Source: Tardiphaga sp051811025
GTDB lineage: Bacteria; Pseudomonadota; Alphaproteobacteria; Rhizobiales; Xanthobacteraceae
Direction: 5' to 3'
NCBI RefSeq assembly: GCF_051811025.1
Contig: NZ_JBPWQE010000001.1
Location: 868,001-932,000, forward strand
DNA length: 64,000 nucleotides
Made by a program: the position numbers and the translations under genes. How positions within the stretch are numbered: the first letter of the stretch is position 1; each line of letters starts with the position of its first letter. A model generated the notes under the pieces. The model worked only from the letters and a program-made list of their open reading frames with translations, made no database searches and was not told the DNA's origin. Below, in pieces: positions 9,245-17,227 of this stretch.

Positions 9245-9978
9245 CGCACACGTCCGATCACGAAGCGGAACAGGAACCATCGCAGGCGCACCGCGCGCGG
9301 CGCGATCCCGGCATCGCGTAACCGTGCCGTCCATTCCGCGCGGGTGAGGGCTCTCGCAACCGAGATCCGGCCGTCGTGAATGACAATGGGATGCAGTCGC
9401 GTCAGCCAGCCCATCAGGCCGATGAAATGGAACGGCACCCGGTGGCGCTGCAGGTCGTAGATCATCCAGCCGCGCCGCGCGTTCCTCTCCATCCAGCGCA
9501 GGAACGTCACGATCATCTCGTCAGACATATGATGCGTGAGCAAGCTGCTGACGACAAAGTCGATCGGGGAGGGTGGGATGAAATTGAAGATGTCCATCAC
9601 CTGATATTCGATATTGAGATCGTTTCCTGTCGCCGACTGCGCGATGCGGACCGTCTCGCGATTGAGATCGAGCCCGATCAGCTTGATCTGCCGGCCGCGT
9701 CCGGCGGCCCAGCTGCGGATCGCTCGCAGCAGATCGCCATAGCCGCAACCGACATCGACGAGCGTGAGCTCGGTGCCTTCAGGTATCCGCTGGATGGCGG
9801 CGTCCAGCCAGGCAATCACTGCTCGGTGCCCGAGCATTGCGCCGTTGAAGCGGGCAAGGTCGCGCAGCACAAGTTCGAGCTCTTCTGGACTTGCATCGGC
9901 ACTGTCCAGCCATTCGGCTTCGGTACTTCGCTGCGACAAGTCCGTCGCTGCAGCGTGGGTGGTGCTGAATGTGCTCAT
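9241..9978 (-). CDS. class I SAM-dependent methyltransferase of the PKS operon
   Basis: 245 residues. SAM-binding motif I is LVDVGCGYGDLL (about residues 73-84), followed by acidic LIGLDLN and a post-II region FVVSSLLTHHM. It lies between the PKS and the flavoprotein and overlaps the flavoprotein start by four bases. Likely O- or C-methylation of the PKS product. Unlike the S. griseus pathway, where the methyltransferase is of the membrane ICMT type, this one is soluble Rossmann-type, so methylation is convergent in logic rather than homologous. Confidence 0.8.
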   Translation of the reverse strand: MSTFSTTHAAATDLSQRSTEAEWLDSADASPEELELVLRDLARFNGAMLGHRAVIAWLDAAIQRIPEGTELTLVDVGCGYGDLLRAIRSWAAGRGRQIKLIGLDLNRETVRIAQSATGNDLNIEYQVMDIFNFIPPSPIDFVVSSLLTHHMSDEMIVTFLRWMERNARRGWMIYDLQRHRVPFHFIGLMGWLTRLHPIVIHDGRISVARALTRAEWTARLRDAGIAPRAVRLRWFLFRFVIGRVR

Positions 9979-9982
9979 GAGG

Positions 9983-11059
9983 TTAGGCCGCGGTTCGAAA
10001 AAGCATGGTTTCCGCGATCAGTCCGGGCCCGAACGACATCGCGCACCCGCTGCGGCCGCGTGCGCCCGAACGCATCAGGCGCTCGATCACGAACATGACC
10101 GTCGCCGACGACATGTTTCCATAACGGCGCAGCACGTCGCGCGACGCGGCCAGCGCGGTCGGCGCCAGTGCGAAGGCTCGCTCCACCGCGTCGAGAACGG
10201 TCCGGCCGCCGGGATGCACCGCCCACAGGTCGATCGACGCCGCGGGCGCCCCGGCCAGGATCTCATCGGCGCTCCGCCGTAGGCCGTCCTGGATGACGGC
10301 AGGAACGCGTCCCGACAACACCATGTCGAAGCCGGCGTCGCGGATGTTCCATGTGATCAGATCGCGGGTATCGGGGACCAGCATTGCGCGGAAACTGTCG
10401 AGCGCGATGCCAGACGGTTCGGCGCTCACAAGGCTTGCCGCGCAACCGTCGGCGAACAGCAGGAACGAGAGCATCTGCTCGAGATCGGCGGTTTCCTTGA
10501 GATGCAGCGTACAGAGTTCGAGGTTGACGATCAGTACGCGCGCTGACGCCTCGGAGCGGACGATGTGATAGGCCAGCTTCAGCGCGTTGATGGCGGCGTA
10601 GCAGCCCATGAAGCCGATCACGGTGCGTTCGACCGTCGTCGGAAGCTCGCAACGCGCGATGAGATCTAGGTCGACGCCGGGCGCGGAGAAGCCTGTGCAA
10701 CTGGTGACGATCAGGTGTGTGATGCGGTCACGATCTGCTCCGAGATGCAGGCGATCGACAGCGGCTTGCGCCAGTTCGGGCGCGTGTCGCTCATATTGCT
10801 CCATCCGCGTTGCCGTATCGGGAAAATCACTACGGGCATAGAAGCCGCCGGCATCGAAATGGTCGCCTTCCGGCCGGTTGCTCGGCGTAAGGCACGAGAA
10901 GCGGTGCTCGATACCGGACTTGTCGGCCATGCGTTCGAACAGCCGCGCCTGACGCGGGTTGGCCAGATGGAGCGTCGACCGTGCGAAGCGGCGAAAGGCA
11001 TCATGGACGTCGTAAGGCGGCACAGCCGTTGCGACACGATTGATATAAACTGCTGGCAA
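9983..11059 (-). CDS. type III polyketide synthase (chalcone/stilbene synthase family)
   Basis: 358 residues, the normal size of a type III PKS. The catalytic triad is visible: Cys121 in VTSCTGFSAPGVD, His282 in WAVHPGGRTVLDAVE and Asn315 in RYGNMSSAT. It condenses malonyl-CoA onto an acyl-CoA starter, commonly giving alkylresorcinols or alkylpyrones in bacteria. The start is TTG at 11059: the perfectly placed GGAGGG seven bases upstream decides it, and no ATG has a comparable site. First gene of the operon PKS, methyltransferase, flavoprotein, exporter. Island motif site 2 and a CTATCT -10 lie just upstream. Product and starter unit cannot be read from sequence. Confidence 0.92.
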   Translation of the reverse strand: MPAVYINRVATAVPPYDVHDAFRRFARSTLHLANPRQARLFERMADKSGIEHRFSCLTPSNRPEGDHFDAGGFYARSDFPDTATRMEQYERHAPELAQAAVDRLHLGADRDRITHLIVTSCTGFSAPGVDLDLIARCELPTTVERTVIGFMGCYAAINALKLAYHIVRSEASARVLIVNLELCTLHLKETADLEQMLSFLLFADGCAASLVSAEPSGIALDSFRAMLVPDTRDLITWNIRDAGFDMVLSGRVPAVIQDGLRRSADEILAGAPAASIDLWAVHPGGRTVLDAVERAFALAPTALAASRDVLRRYGNMSSATVMFVIERLMRSGARGRSGCAMSFGPGLIAETMLFRTAA

Positions 11060-11137
11060 GGGAATCCCTCCGTATGCCTCCGCCGAAATGAGCGCGGCCG
11101 ATGAAGGTCGAGATAGCGAAGAAAGTCCGCGGAGCGA

Positions 11138-11153
11138 TTAAATTGCGATTTAA
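11138..11153 (-). promoter_or_regulatory. island motif site 2, PKS promoter
   Basis: TTAAAT-TGCG-ATTTAA, a perfect inverted repeat. Read on the minus strand, 21 bases separate it from CTATCT (plus-strand 11111-11116). Predicted PKS transcription start near 11104, a 45-base leader before the TTG start codon. The sequence around the -10 (GCTATCT) is identical to that at site 5. Confidence 0.6.
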
Positions 11154-11249
11154 GAACGGACCGACGCTCTGCTTCGGTCGCTGCCGGCGGGGTCGATGGC
11201 AGGTGTCTGGCCGGCAATCGTTGCGCATGGGACGTCACTGTGTCGCAAG

Positions 11250-11265
11250 TTAAATTCGTATTTAA
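11250..11265 (+). promoter_or_regulatory. island motif site 3, upstream of the DUF305/two-component operon
   Basis: TTAAAT-TCGT-ATTTAA, a perfect inverted repeat about 107 bases before the ATG at 11372. The -10 at the expected spacing is weak (AAGATG; GATGTT slightly further on). If the regulator encoded downstream binds here, the operon is autoregulated. Confidence 0.5.
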
Positions 11266-11371
11266 TTGAAGAACACAAGCCTTCCGAAGATGTTGTGGCC
11301 ATGGGTCCGCCGTCTGGCTGGGCGCGTTCCGATGGCTGCTGCATCAGTAAGCGCCGTTCGCAGGTGGGTCG

Positions 11372-11839
11372 ATGCTTGGAATTCTGACGTCGTTCGTTCG
11401 ACAAGGTGCGATCTCGTTAGGGGTGTCGCTGTTGCTTGCCGCAACCGCATTTGCGGTGGCGCGCCCGCCGCACAAGTCGCCGCCGTTTCAATCGGCAGCG
11501 ATTGAGCGTCGCCCGGCCACTGCGGCCGCTTTCATTGGAGCGAGTCCGTTCGCTCTCAACAGCTGTTCTGCGACCGACAAGATGGTTGCTGATATCAATC
11601 TTCGGCCGATGGCGGACAGGGATCAGGATGTGTTTGCAGAACTGGTATCGCGAGGACCGGACGTAATCGACATGGCGCAGGCCGTGCTTTGCTACGGACA
11701 CGAGGAAAAGCTCCGCCGCCTGGCCCGGCAGATCATGGCGACACGGCATGCCGATGCCGGAGCAACGCCGTACCCGATCCCGGGGTCCTCGGTATCTGTC
11801 GCAGCGGCGAGGTTTGCACCGATCGGATGGACGAAATGA
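11372..11839 (+). CDS. membrane-anchored or secreted protein with a degenerate DUF305 domain
   Basis: 155 residues with an N-terminal hydrophobic segment (about 12-30). The stretch FAELVSRGPDVIDMAQAVLCYGHEEKLR and the following RRLARQIMATRHAD match the DUF305 core, where MIPHHQGAIDMA is followed by LxYGxDPExRxLAxxI. The tandem histidines are replaced by SRGP, so the usual metal-binding pair is gone. ATG 11372 is preceded by AGGTGG. It sits directly upstream of the response regulator, probably in the same transcript. Possibly a sensor accessory; function unknown. Confidence 0.6.
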   Translation: MLGILTSFVRQGAISLGVSLLLAATAFAVARPPHKSPPFQSAAIERRPATAAAFIGASPFALNSCSATDKMVADINLRPMADRDQDVFAELVSRGPDVIDMAQAVLCYGHEEKLRRLARQIMATRHADAGATPYPIPGSSVSVAAARFAPIGWTK

Positions 11840-11934
11840 CCGAGTTTCGACAAAATGACGACGTTTTACGTTACGCTACGGCGCGGCCGCACCTTATCGT
11901 GTCTTCAGATCAAACGGTGCCCGAGATACTCCAG

Positions 11935-12612
11935 ATGACCAAGATTTTGCTGATCGAGGACGACAGTGAGACCGCCGAGGAACTCGCGGCCGAACTGACG
12001 CAGCGCGGCTTCGAGGTCGAACATGCCGCGAGCGGCATCGAAGGACTCGATAAGGCTCGCTCCATCAAGCCGGACTTGATGGTCGTCGATCGCATGTTAC
12101 CGGGAATGGACGGACTCACCATCGTCGAGGCGCTGCGGCATGACCAGATTCGCACGCCCGTATTGATCTTGAGCGCGCTCGGAGCGGTCGATGATCGCGT
12201 CCGCGGATTACGTATGGGCGGCGATGACTATCTGACCAAGCCTTTTGCGATCGTCGAACTGGTGGCGAGGATCGAGGCCCTGTTGCGCCGTCCGATCGAA
12301 ACGCGGGAAACCATGTTGCGGGTGGGGCCGCTCGAACTCGACCTGATCGAGCGCACCGCGCGACGTGGCGAGCGGGAGATCGAATTGCTGCCGCGGGAAT
12401 TCCGCCTTCTCGAATACATGATGCAGCGGAACGAGCAGCTGCTGACGCGGGCGATGCTGCTGGAGGAGGTCTGGAACTATAAATTCGTCCCGGACACTAA
12501 TCTTGTCGATGTCCATATGGGGCGGCTGCGGCATAAGGTAGACACGCCGGGCGATCCGCCAATGATCCACAATGTCCGCGGCGCAGGATTTATTCTTCGT
12601 GCGCCTTCCTGA
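11935..12612 (+). CDS. OmpR/PhoB-family response regulator
   Basis: 225 residues. Receiver domain 1-120 with acidic residues in LIEDD, phospho-acceptor Asp52 in MVVDRMLPGMDG and the conserved Lys in DYLTKPF. The C-terminal winged helix (about 128-225) ends in DTNLVDVHMGRLRHKV and VRGAGFILR, typical of OmpR DNA-binding domains. I chose ATG 11935 because the receiver begins at once; a longer frame upstream overlaps the DUF305-like gene. Its 3' end overlaps the kinase gene by 41 bases. It is the best candidate for the protein that binds the island motif. Confidence 0.9.
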   Translation: MTKILLIEDDSETAEELAAELTQRGFEVEHAASGIEGLDKARSIKPDLMVVDRMLPGMDGLTIVEALRHDQIRTPVLILSALGAVDDRVRGLRMGGDDYLTKPFAIVELVARIEALLRRPIETRETMLRVGPLELDLIERTARRGEREIELLPREFRLLEYMMQRNEQLLTRAMLLEEVWNYKFVPDTNLVDVHMGRLRHKVDTPGDPPMIHNVRGAGFILRAPS

Positions 12613-13954
12613 TTTCGTCCGCACGACGACGTTCCGGTGGACGTCCATTGCGATCGCGCTCTGCATTCTCTTGTTCTCAGCCTTCGTGTACTGGGAGGCT
12701 GGCAGTTCGATGCGGGCCGATATGGACGCTTCGATCGCAGAGGCGAGCGAGGCGATCGCTTCGGACGTGCCGGAGCGCAGGGTCATCGCCATCGAGGACC
12801 GCCTGGCGTCCGATCCGCGTCGGACCCGGCTGGCCGGTCTGTTCACCGCCGACGGAAAACGGATCGCCGGCAATCTGCGCGATATCCCGCCGCAATTGGC
12901 GATCGACGCCCGGATTCATGCGACGCAGGTGGTCAGGATGGATCCGCGCAAACCGGAGTCGATGTCCGTGCGCGCCATCGGTCGCCGCTTGCCCGACGGC
13001 CAAGTGTTGGTCATCGCGCGCCATAGCGGCGAACTCAAGGAATTGGCGGCGGCGATCGGCCGCGCCCTGCTGCTCGGTCTGCCGGTGGCGGGCGCCCTCA
13101 GCCTCGCGATCGGTGGTGTGCTCAGCCTGCGGGTGCAGCGTCGTGTCGATGAACTCCATGCACAGGTCAGGCGCATTATCGATGCCGACCTGCGCGAGCG
13201 ACTTCCCACGGCCAACCTCGACCACCCCTTCGACAAGCTGGCGATCATCGCCAACGGTATGCTCGACGAGATCGAGGTGCTGGTCACCGAAATGGCGGGG
13301 ACCGGCAACGAGATAGCGCATGATCTGCGCACGCCGCTGACCCGTGTCCGCGTCGGCCTCGAGCGCGGCCGCGCCAATGCGACGACGGTCGCGGACCTGC
13401 AGGCGGTCGCCGACCGCGCGATCGCTGGCGTGGACGAAGTGCTCACCATTATCACCAGCCTGCTGCGTATCCGGGAGATCGAACATTATGGCGACCGCAG
13501 GGGGTTCGGCGATGTGGTGCTGGCGGGTTTGCTGCGTGAAGCCTGCGACCTCTACGAACCAATCGCCGAAGACAAGCAGGTCAGCCTACGCGTCGATGTC
13601 GACGACGATGCCATTGTTCGATGCGACCGCGATCTGCTGCAGGAGGCCGTCATCAACCTGGTCGATAACGCGGTCAAGTTCACGCCGCCCCATGGATGCG
13701 TCCGGCTGGCTCTCGTGCGAGGGCCCAGCGATGTCATTATCAGAATATCGGACACCGGACCCGGCATCGGAGAAGACGAGCGCGAAGCCGTGCTGCGGCG
13801 GTTCTATCGCTCCGACAAGAGCCGCAGGACCGTCGGCACTGGGCTTGGCCTCAGTCTGGTTTCCGCGATCGTCAAGCTGCATGGATTCCGGCTGACGCTG
13901 TCGACCGGTCCCGGCTGTGTCGCGGAGATCGCCTGTCCATTGCCGGAAAGGTGA
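12572..13954 (+). CDS. sensor histidine kinase, partner of the OmpR-type regulator
   Basis: 460 residues: transmembrane helix 1 (about 24-40), a periplasmic sensor (41-160), helix 2 (about 163-186), HAMP, HisKA with His250 in NEIAHDLRTPLTR, and HATPase with NLVDNAVKFTP, DTGPGIGEDE and TGLGLSLV. ATG 12572 overlaps the regulator gene by 41 bases; a GTG at 12599 is an alternative. The periplasmic region contains GLFTADGKRIAGNL and LPDGQVLVIAR, repeated almost identically in the second kinase at 15796. Confidence 0.9.
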   Translation: MSAAQDLFFVRLPDFVRTTTFRWTSIAIALCILLFSAFVYWEAGSSMRADMDASIAEASEAIASDVPERRVIAIEDRLASDPRRTRLAGLFTADGKRIAGNLRDIPPQLAIDARIHATQVVRMDPRKPESMSVRAIGRRLPDGQVLVIARHSGELKELAAAIGRALLLGLPVAGALSLAIGGVLSLRVQRRVDELHAQVRRIIDADLRERLPTANLDHPFDKLAIIANGMLDEIEVLVTEMAGTGNEIAHDLRTPLTRVRVGLERGRANATTVADLQAVADRAIAGVDEVLTIITSLLRIREIEHYGDRRGFGDVVLAGLLREACDLYEPIAEDKQVSLRVDVDDDAIVRCDRDLLQEAVINLVDNAVKFTPPHGCVRLALVRGPSDVIIRISDTGPGIGEDEREAVLRRFYRSDKSRRTVGTGLGLSLVSAIVKLHGFRLTLSTGPGCVAEIACPLPER

Positions 13955-13959
13955 TCTGC

Positions 13960-13975
13960 CTAAATGGCATTTTAA
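13960..13975 (+). promoter_or_regulatory. island motif site 4, upstream of the Gly-rich secreted protein
   Basis: CTAAAT-GGCA-TTTTAA, 11 of 12 consensus positions, starting 6 bases after the kinase stop codon. A weak -10 (CCATGT, 13997-14002) lies at the same 21-base spacing. Start codon of the next gene is 104 bases downstream. Confidence 0.45.
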
Positions 13976-14078
13976 TCGTCTCGCCGTGTCCGCTCACCAT
14001 GTTTCGTAGATCGCGCTGTTGCCTCGACGCCGTATGGGCGCTCATGGCTACAGCGGCATCGATGGAAAGGATGAGATC

Positions 14079-14525
14079 ATGAAAGGACGTACATTCAAGG
14101 TATTCGCAACGGCTGCGCTGGCATTGAGCCTGGTGGCCACCGCCGCTGATGCACGCGGCGGCGGTGGAGGTGGCGGCCACGGTGGTGGTTTCGGCGGCGG
14201 TGGCGGCCACATGGGCGGCTTTGGCGGCGGCTTCGGTGGTGGTCACATGGGCGGCTTCGGATCCGGCGTCGGCGGCGGGCATATGGCAGGCATCGCCGCC
14301 GGTCATGTGGGTGGAATCGGCGGCGAACATCTCGGCGGAATAGGCGGCCAGCGTTTCGCAGGAGACAGCTTCGGATCGCACGCCTTTACCGGGCATCATC
14401 TCGTCAGACATACCGGCCGTGGCTTCGGCTTCCCAGGCTACTACGATGATTATGGCTACGGCTGTCCGTATGTTTACGGCCCGCTGCATCCCCACCATTA
14501 TCCTTGGGTCGCCGGCTGCAGCTGA
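14079..14525 (+). CDS. secreted glycine/histidine-rich small protein
   Basis: 148 residues. Signal peptide of about 23 residues (AALALSLVATAADA then R). The mature part is repetitive: GGG runs alternating with GHMGGFGGG-type units, then GGIGG repeats, ending in a Tyr/His-rich tail (YYDDYGYGCPYVYGP, HPHHYP). ATG 14079 follows GGAAAGG; an in-frame ATG at 14019 would put an improbable charged leader before the signal peptide. Low-complexity envelope or extracellular protein, possibly metal-binding through His. Controlled by island motif site 4. Confidence 0.75.
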   Translation: MKGRTFKVFATAALALSLVATAADARGGGGGGGHGGGFGGGGGHMGGFGGGFGGGHMGGFGSGVGGGHMAGIAAGHVGGIGGEHLGGIGGQRFAGDSFGSHAFTGHHLVRHTGRGFGFPGYYDDYGYGCPYVYGPLHPHHYPWVAGCS

Positions 14526-14546
14526 CGAACCGTCCTGCAAGGCATC

Positions 14547-14582
14547 GCCGGCGTGACGTTGCGGAAGCCACGTCACGCCGGC
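14547..14582 (+). terminator. long hairpin after the Gly-rich gene
   Basis: GCCGGCGTGACGT, 10-base loop, ACGTCACGCCGGC: a perfect 13-bp GC-rich stem 21 bases after the stop. There is no T run, so it may be Rho-assisted or a transcript-stabilising structure. Confidence 0.5.
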
Positions 14583-14605
14583 CTCGTTCGTGCCGTAAGC
14601 CGAAC

Positions 14606-14621
14606 CTGAATTCGAATTTAC
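14606..14621 (+). promoter_or_regulatory. island motif site 5a, distal sigma-factor site
   Basis: CTGAAT-TCGA-ATTTAC, 10 of 12 consensus positions. It lies 20 bases (two helical turns) upstream of site 5b, which suggests tandem binding on one DNA face. Confidence 0.4.
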
Positions 14622-14625
14622 ATCC

Positions 14626-14641
14626 TTAACCTGTAATTTAA
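14626..14641 (+). promoter_or_regulatory. island motif site 5b, sigma-factor promoter
   Basis: TTAACC-TGTA-ATTTAA, 10 of 12 positions. CTATCT at 14663-14668 follows after 21 bases. Predicted start of transcription near 14675, giving a 74-base leader before ATG 14749 and excluding the in-frame ATG at 14641 as a start codon. Confidence 0.55.
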
Positions 14642-14748
14642 TGGTTCCCGCGACCGCCACCGCTATCTTTTCAGGATCGTCCGCAAAGGCCGTGACATCG
14701 GCCCCGGACATCGATCAGCAACAGATCAATCGTAGCGGAGCGGCCGAC

Positions 14749-15702
14749 ATGAATACCGATGGAACGTCGACAGAGTATTCCACACCGGCGCCTGGTCTGG
14801 CGGCTCCGATCGGGCTGCGGTCGCCCGCGGCAGCCGGCGCCGCCCTGAATTACCTAACCGATATCCGGCGTTTTGCGATGCTCGAACGTGAGCAGGAATA
14901 CGTGCTGGCGATACGTTGGCGCGATCACGGCGACCGTACCGCAGCAGAGCAACTTGTCACCAGCCACTTACGCCTCGCCGCCAAGATGGCCATGAACTAT
15001 CGTGGTTACGGCCTGCCGCTGTCGGAGATCACGTCGGAGGCTAATCTCGGTCTGATGCAGGCCCTTGACGGGTTCGACCCGGACAAGGGATTCCGCTTCT
15101 CCACCTATGCAGTGTGGTGGATCCGTGCGGCGATCCAGGACTACATCCTGCGCTCATGGTCGCTGGTGAAGATCGGCACCACCGCGAGTCAAAAGAAATT
15201 GTTCTTCAAGTTACGTTCGGCCAAGAGCAGGATTTCGGCGCTGGGAGGCGGCGACTTGCGGCCCGACCAGGTGACCCTGATAGCCACCGATCTGGGCGTG
15301 ACCGAGAAGGACGTCGTCGACATGAACCGTCGACTCGGCGGTGATGCTTCGCTCAACGCACTGGTGCACGATGACGAGGGTGCCGCCGAGTGGCAGGACT
15401 ATCTGATCGACCAGGCGCCCACGCCAGAACTGATCACGGTCGAGCAGGACGAAATCGATCATCGCCGTCAGGTTCTGGTGCGCGCGATCGATGTGCTCAA
15501 TGCGCGCGAGCGGCACATCTTCGAGGCGCGTTATCTCGCCGACGAGCCGGACACGCTCGAAGACCTCGCGCAGCACTATGGGCTGTCGCGCGAGCGGATC
15601 CGCCAGATCGAACAGCGGGCGTTCGAGAAGGTGCAGTCGGCGGCGCGCAAGCTTTCGCACGACCGACGTCACACCCGCGCCTCGGCGCTGGCAACGCACT
15701 GA
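14749..15702 (+). CDS. RpoH-like (sigma-32 family) RNA polymerase sigma factor
   Basis: 317 residues. Region 2 is clear: HLRLAAKMAMNYRGYGLPLSEITSE in outline, then GFRFSTYAVWWIRAAIQDYILRSW. The RpoH box follows as TTASQKKLFFKLR, where most RpoH proteins have FFNLR. Region 4 ends in HYGLSRERIRQIEQRAFEKV. ATG 14749 is chosen because GCGGAG precedes it and the predicted transcription start lies downstream of the earlier ATG. It directs core polymerase to heat-shock-type promoters. Followed by a second histidine kinase gene. Probably an accessory sigma-32 rather than the housekeeping copy; that is inference. Confidence 0.85.
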   Translation: MNTDGTSTEYSTPAPGLAAPIGLRSPAAAGAALNYLTDIRRFAMLEREQEYVLAIRWRDHGDRTAAEQLVTSHLRLAAKMAMNYRGYGLPLSEITSEANLGLMQALDGFDPDKGFRFSTYAVWWIRAAIQDYILRSWSLVKIGTTASQKKLFFKLRSAKSRISALGGGDLRPDQVTLIATDLGVTEKDVVDMNRRLGGDASLNALVHDDEGAAEWQDYLIDQAPTPELITVEQDEIDHRRQVLVRAIDVLNARERHIFEARYLADEPDTLEDLAQHYGLSRERIRQIEQRAFEKVQSAARKLSHDRRHTRASALATH

Positions 15703-15795
15703 ATTGCGGCATTCCGGCGGACGATGACGAATCGCGCAAGCGCGGGAAATCCGTTATGTTGGCGGCCCAAATGTCCCTCACGGGCCGCTCACGCG

Positions 15796-17175
15796 ATGAA
15801 TCTGGCCGAGTTTGCGAGTAGTTCAACCTTCCGCGCCGCTACGGTCGCGGCTGTCGCGCTTTCTTTGTTCGTGCTGGTCCTGTTCGGCTTCATCTACTGG
15901 AAGACCGACCGCCTACTGGTGACCCGCTCCGACCATGTCATCGCCTTGCAGTTGCAAACGGTGGCGGCATTGCCGAATGAACGCAGGCTCGAGGCGCTTC
16001 ATCTTCAACTCAGCCAGGATTCGCGCGACGTGCATTTCATCGGCCTGTTCCGGGCGGATGGAAGCCGGGTCGTCGGCAATCTCGAGCGCCCGCCGGCGAC
16101 GCTGCGGCTGGACGCCACGGTGCAGGCCGTCGAGATTATAAGGCAGCGCCCCGCCGGCCCGGAGCAACTGACCGTTCAGGCTATCGGCCAGCAGTTGCCG
16201 GACGGCGAGGTATTGGTGATCGGCCGCTATGTCGATGAGGCGATTCAGCTGTCGATGGTTGTCAGCCAGGCTCTGGCTCTCGGTCTGATCCCGGCTCTGC
16301 TGCTATGCCTTGCGCTCGGCGTACTGCTCAGTCTGCGCGCCGAACGTCGGATCGCCGGCGTTAATGAGCGCATTCAGCGCATCGTGGCGGGCAGTCTGCA
16401 CGAACGGCTCCCTGTCAATCGCGGCCGCGGCCGCGATCCGTTCACTCAACTCGCCGGCATGGTCAACAGTATGCTGGACGAGATCGAAACGCTGATCCAC
16501 ACGATTGCCGGAGTTGGCAATGACATCGCGCACGACCTGCGGACCCCATTGACCCGGGCACGCCTGGTCCTGGAGCGTGGCAGGGACAACGCCAGGACGC
16601 TGCCCGAACTGCGATCTGTGGTCGACAAGGCCATCGCGAGCATGGACCAGTCGCTGGCGATTGCCGCGGCGCTGCTGAGGTTGGCCGAGATCGAGAACAG
16701 CCGTCGCTCCACTGGATTCGGCAAGGTCGCACTGGAGGAACTGCTGCACGAGGTCCGCGATCTCTATGCGCCGATCGCAGAAGACAAGGGTATCACGCTG
16801 CGCACCGATATCGTTCATGCCCCGGTCGTCGAGGGCGATCGTGACCTGCTGATGGAAGCGATCGCCAATCTGGTCGATAACGCCGTCAAGTTCACGCCGC
16901 GGGGTGGGCAGGTCCAGATCACGACGGTGTCCGGCGACGGCGAGAGTATCCTGCGCATCACGGACACCGGCGCGGGGATAGGCGAACACGAGCGTAGCGC
17001 GGTGCTGCGGCGGTTCTACCGCTCCGATGCGTTTCGCAAGACACCAGGCCTTGGCCTCGGCCTCAATCTCGTTGCCACGATTGCCAAATTGCATGGCTTT
17101 CGCCTGACGATCTTTTCGGGTGCGGGGTGCGTGATCGAAATCGGATTCCCTAACGCTTCCGAGATAGAAGTCTAG
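15796..17175 (+). CDS. orphan sensor histidine kinase, paralogue of the 12572 kinase
   Basis: 459 residues: helix 1 (about 14-34), periplasmic domain, helix 2 (about 157-180), HAMP, HisKA with His246 in NDIAHDLRTPLTR, HATPase with NLVDNAVKFTP, DTGAGIGEHE and GLGLGLNLV. It resembles the first kinase along its whole length, including GLFRADGSRVVGNL and LPDGEVLVIGR in the sensor, so the pair is a duplication. No response regulator is adjacent; it could share the 11935 regulator. ATG 15796 chosen; the frame extends to 15724 without a good ribosome-binding site. Probably co-transcribed with the sigma factor. Confidence 0.85.
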   Translation: MNLAEFASSSTFRAATVAAVALSLFVLVLFGFIYWKTDRLLVTRSDHVIALQLQTVAALPNERRLEALHLQLSQDSRDVHFIGLFRADGSRVVGNLERPPATLRLDATVQAVEIIRQRPAGPEQLTVQAIGQQLPDGEVLVIGRYVDEAIQLSMVVSQALALGLIPALLLCLALGVLLSLRAERRIAGVNERIQRIVAGSLHERLPVNRGRGRDPFTQLAGMVNSMLDEIETLIHTIAGVGNDIAHDLRTPLTRARLVLERGRDNARTLPELRSVVDKAIASMDQSLAIAAALLRLAEIENSRRSTGFGKVALEELLHEVRDLYAPIAEDKGITLRTDIVHAPVVEGDRDLLMEAIANLVDNAVKFTPRGGQVQITTVSGDGESILRITDTGAGIGEHERSAVLRRFYRSDAFRKTPGLGLGLNLVATIAKLHGFRLTIFSGAGCVIEIGFPNASEIEV

Positions 17176-17227
17176 ACCGCGATCACATCACTGCGAGATT
17201 GCTGTCCGTTGCCCGGTGCGCCGTTTC

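Larger units (their letters stand above)
11060..11371. other. divergent control region between the PKS operon and the DUF305/two-component operon
   Basis: No gene. Two perfect copies of the island motif (11138-11153 and 11250-11265) lie here, 112 bases apart, one facing each divergent operon. A minus-strand -10-like CTATCT (AGATAG on the plus strand, 11111-11116) follows the first copy. Confidence 0.7.

Noticed and set aside
14641..14748. Earlier start of the sigma factor at ATG 14641
   Set aside because: That ATG overlaps the last base of the activator motif and precedes the predicted -10, so it would not be transcribed; 14749 has a better ribosome-binding site.
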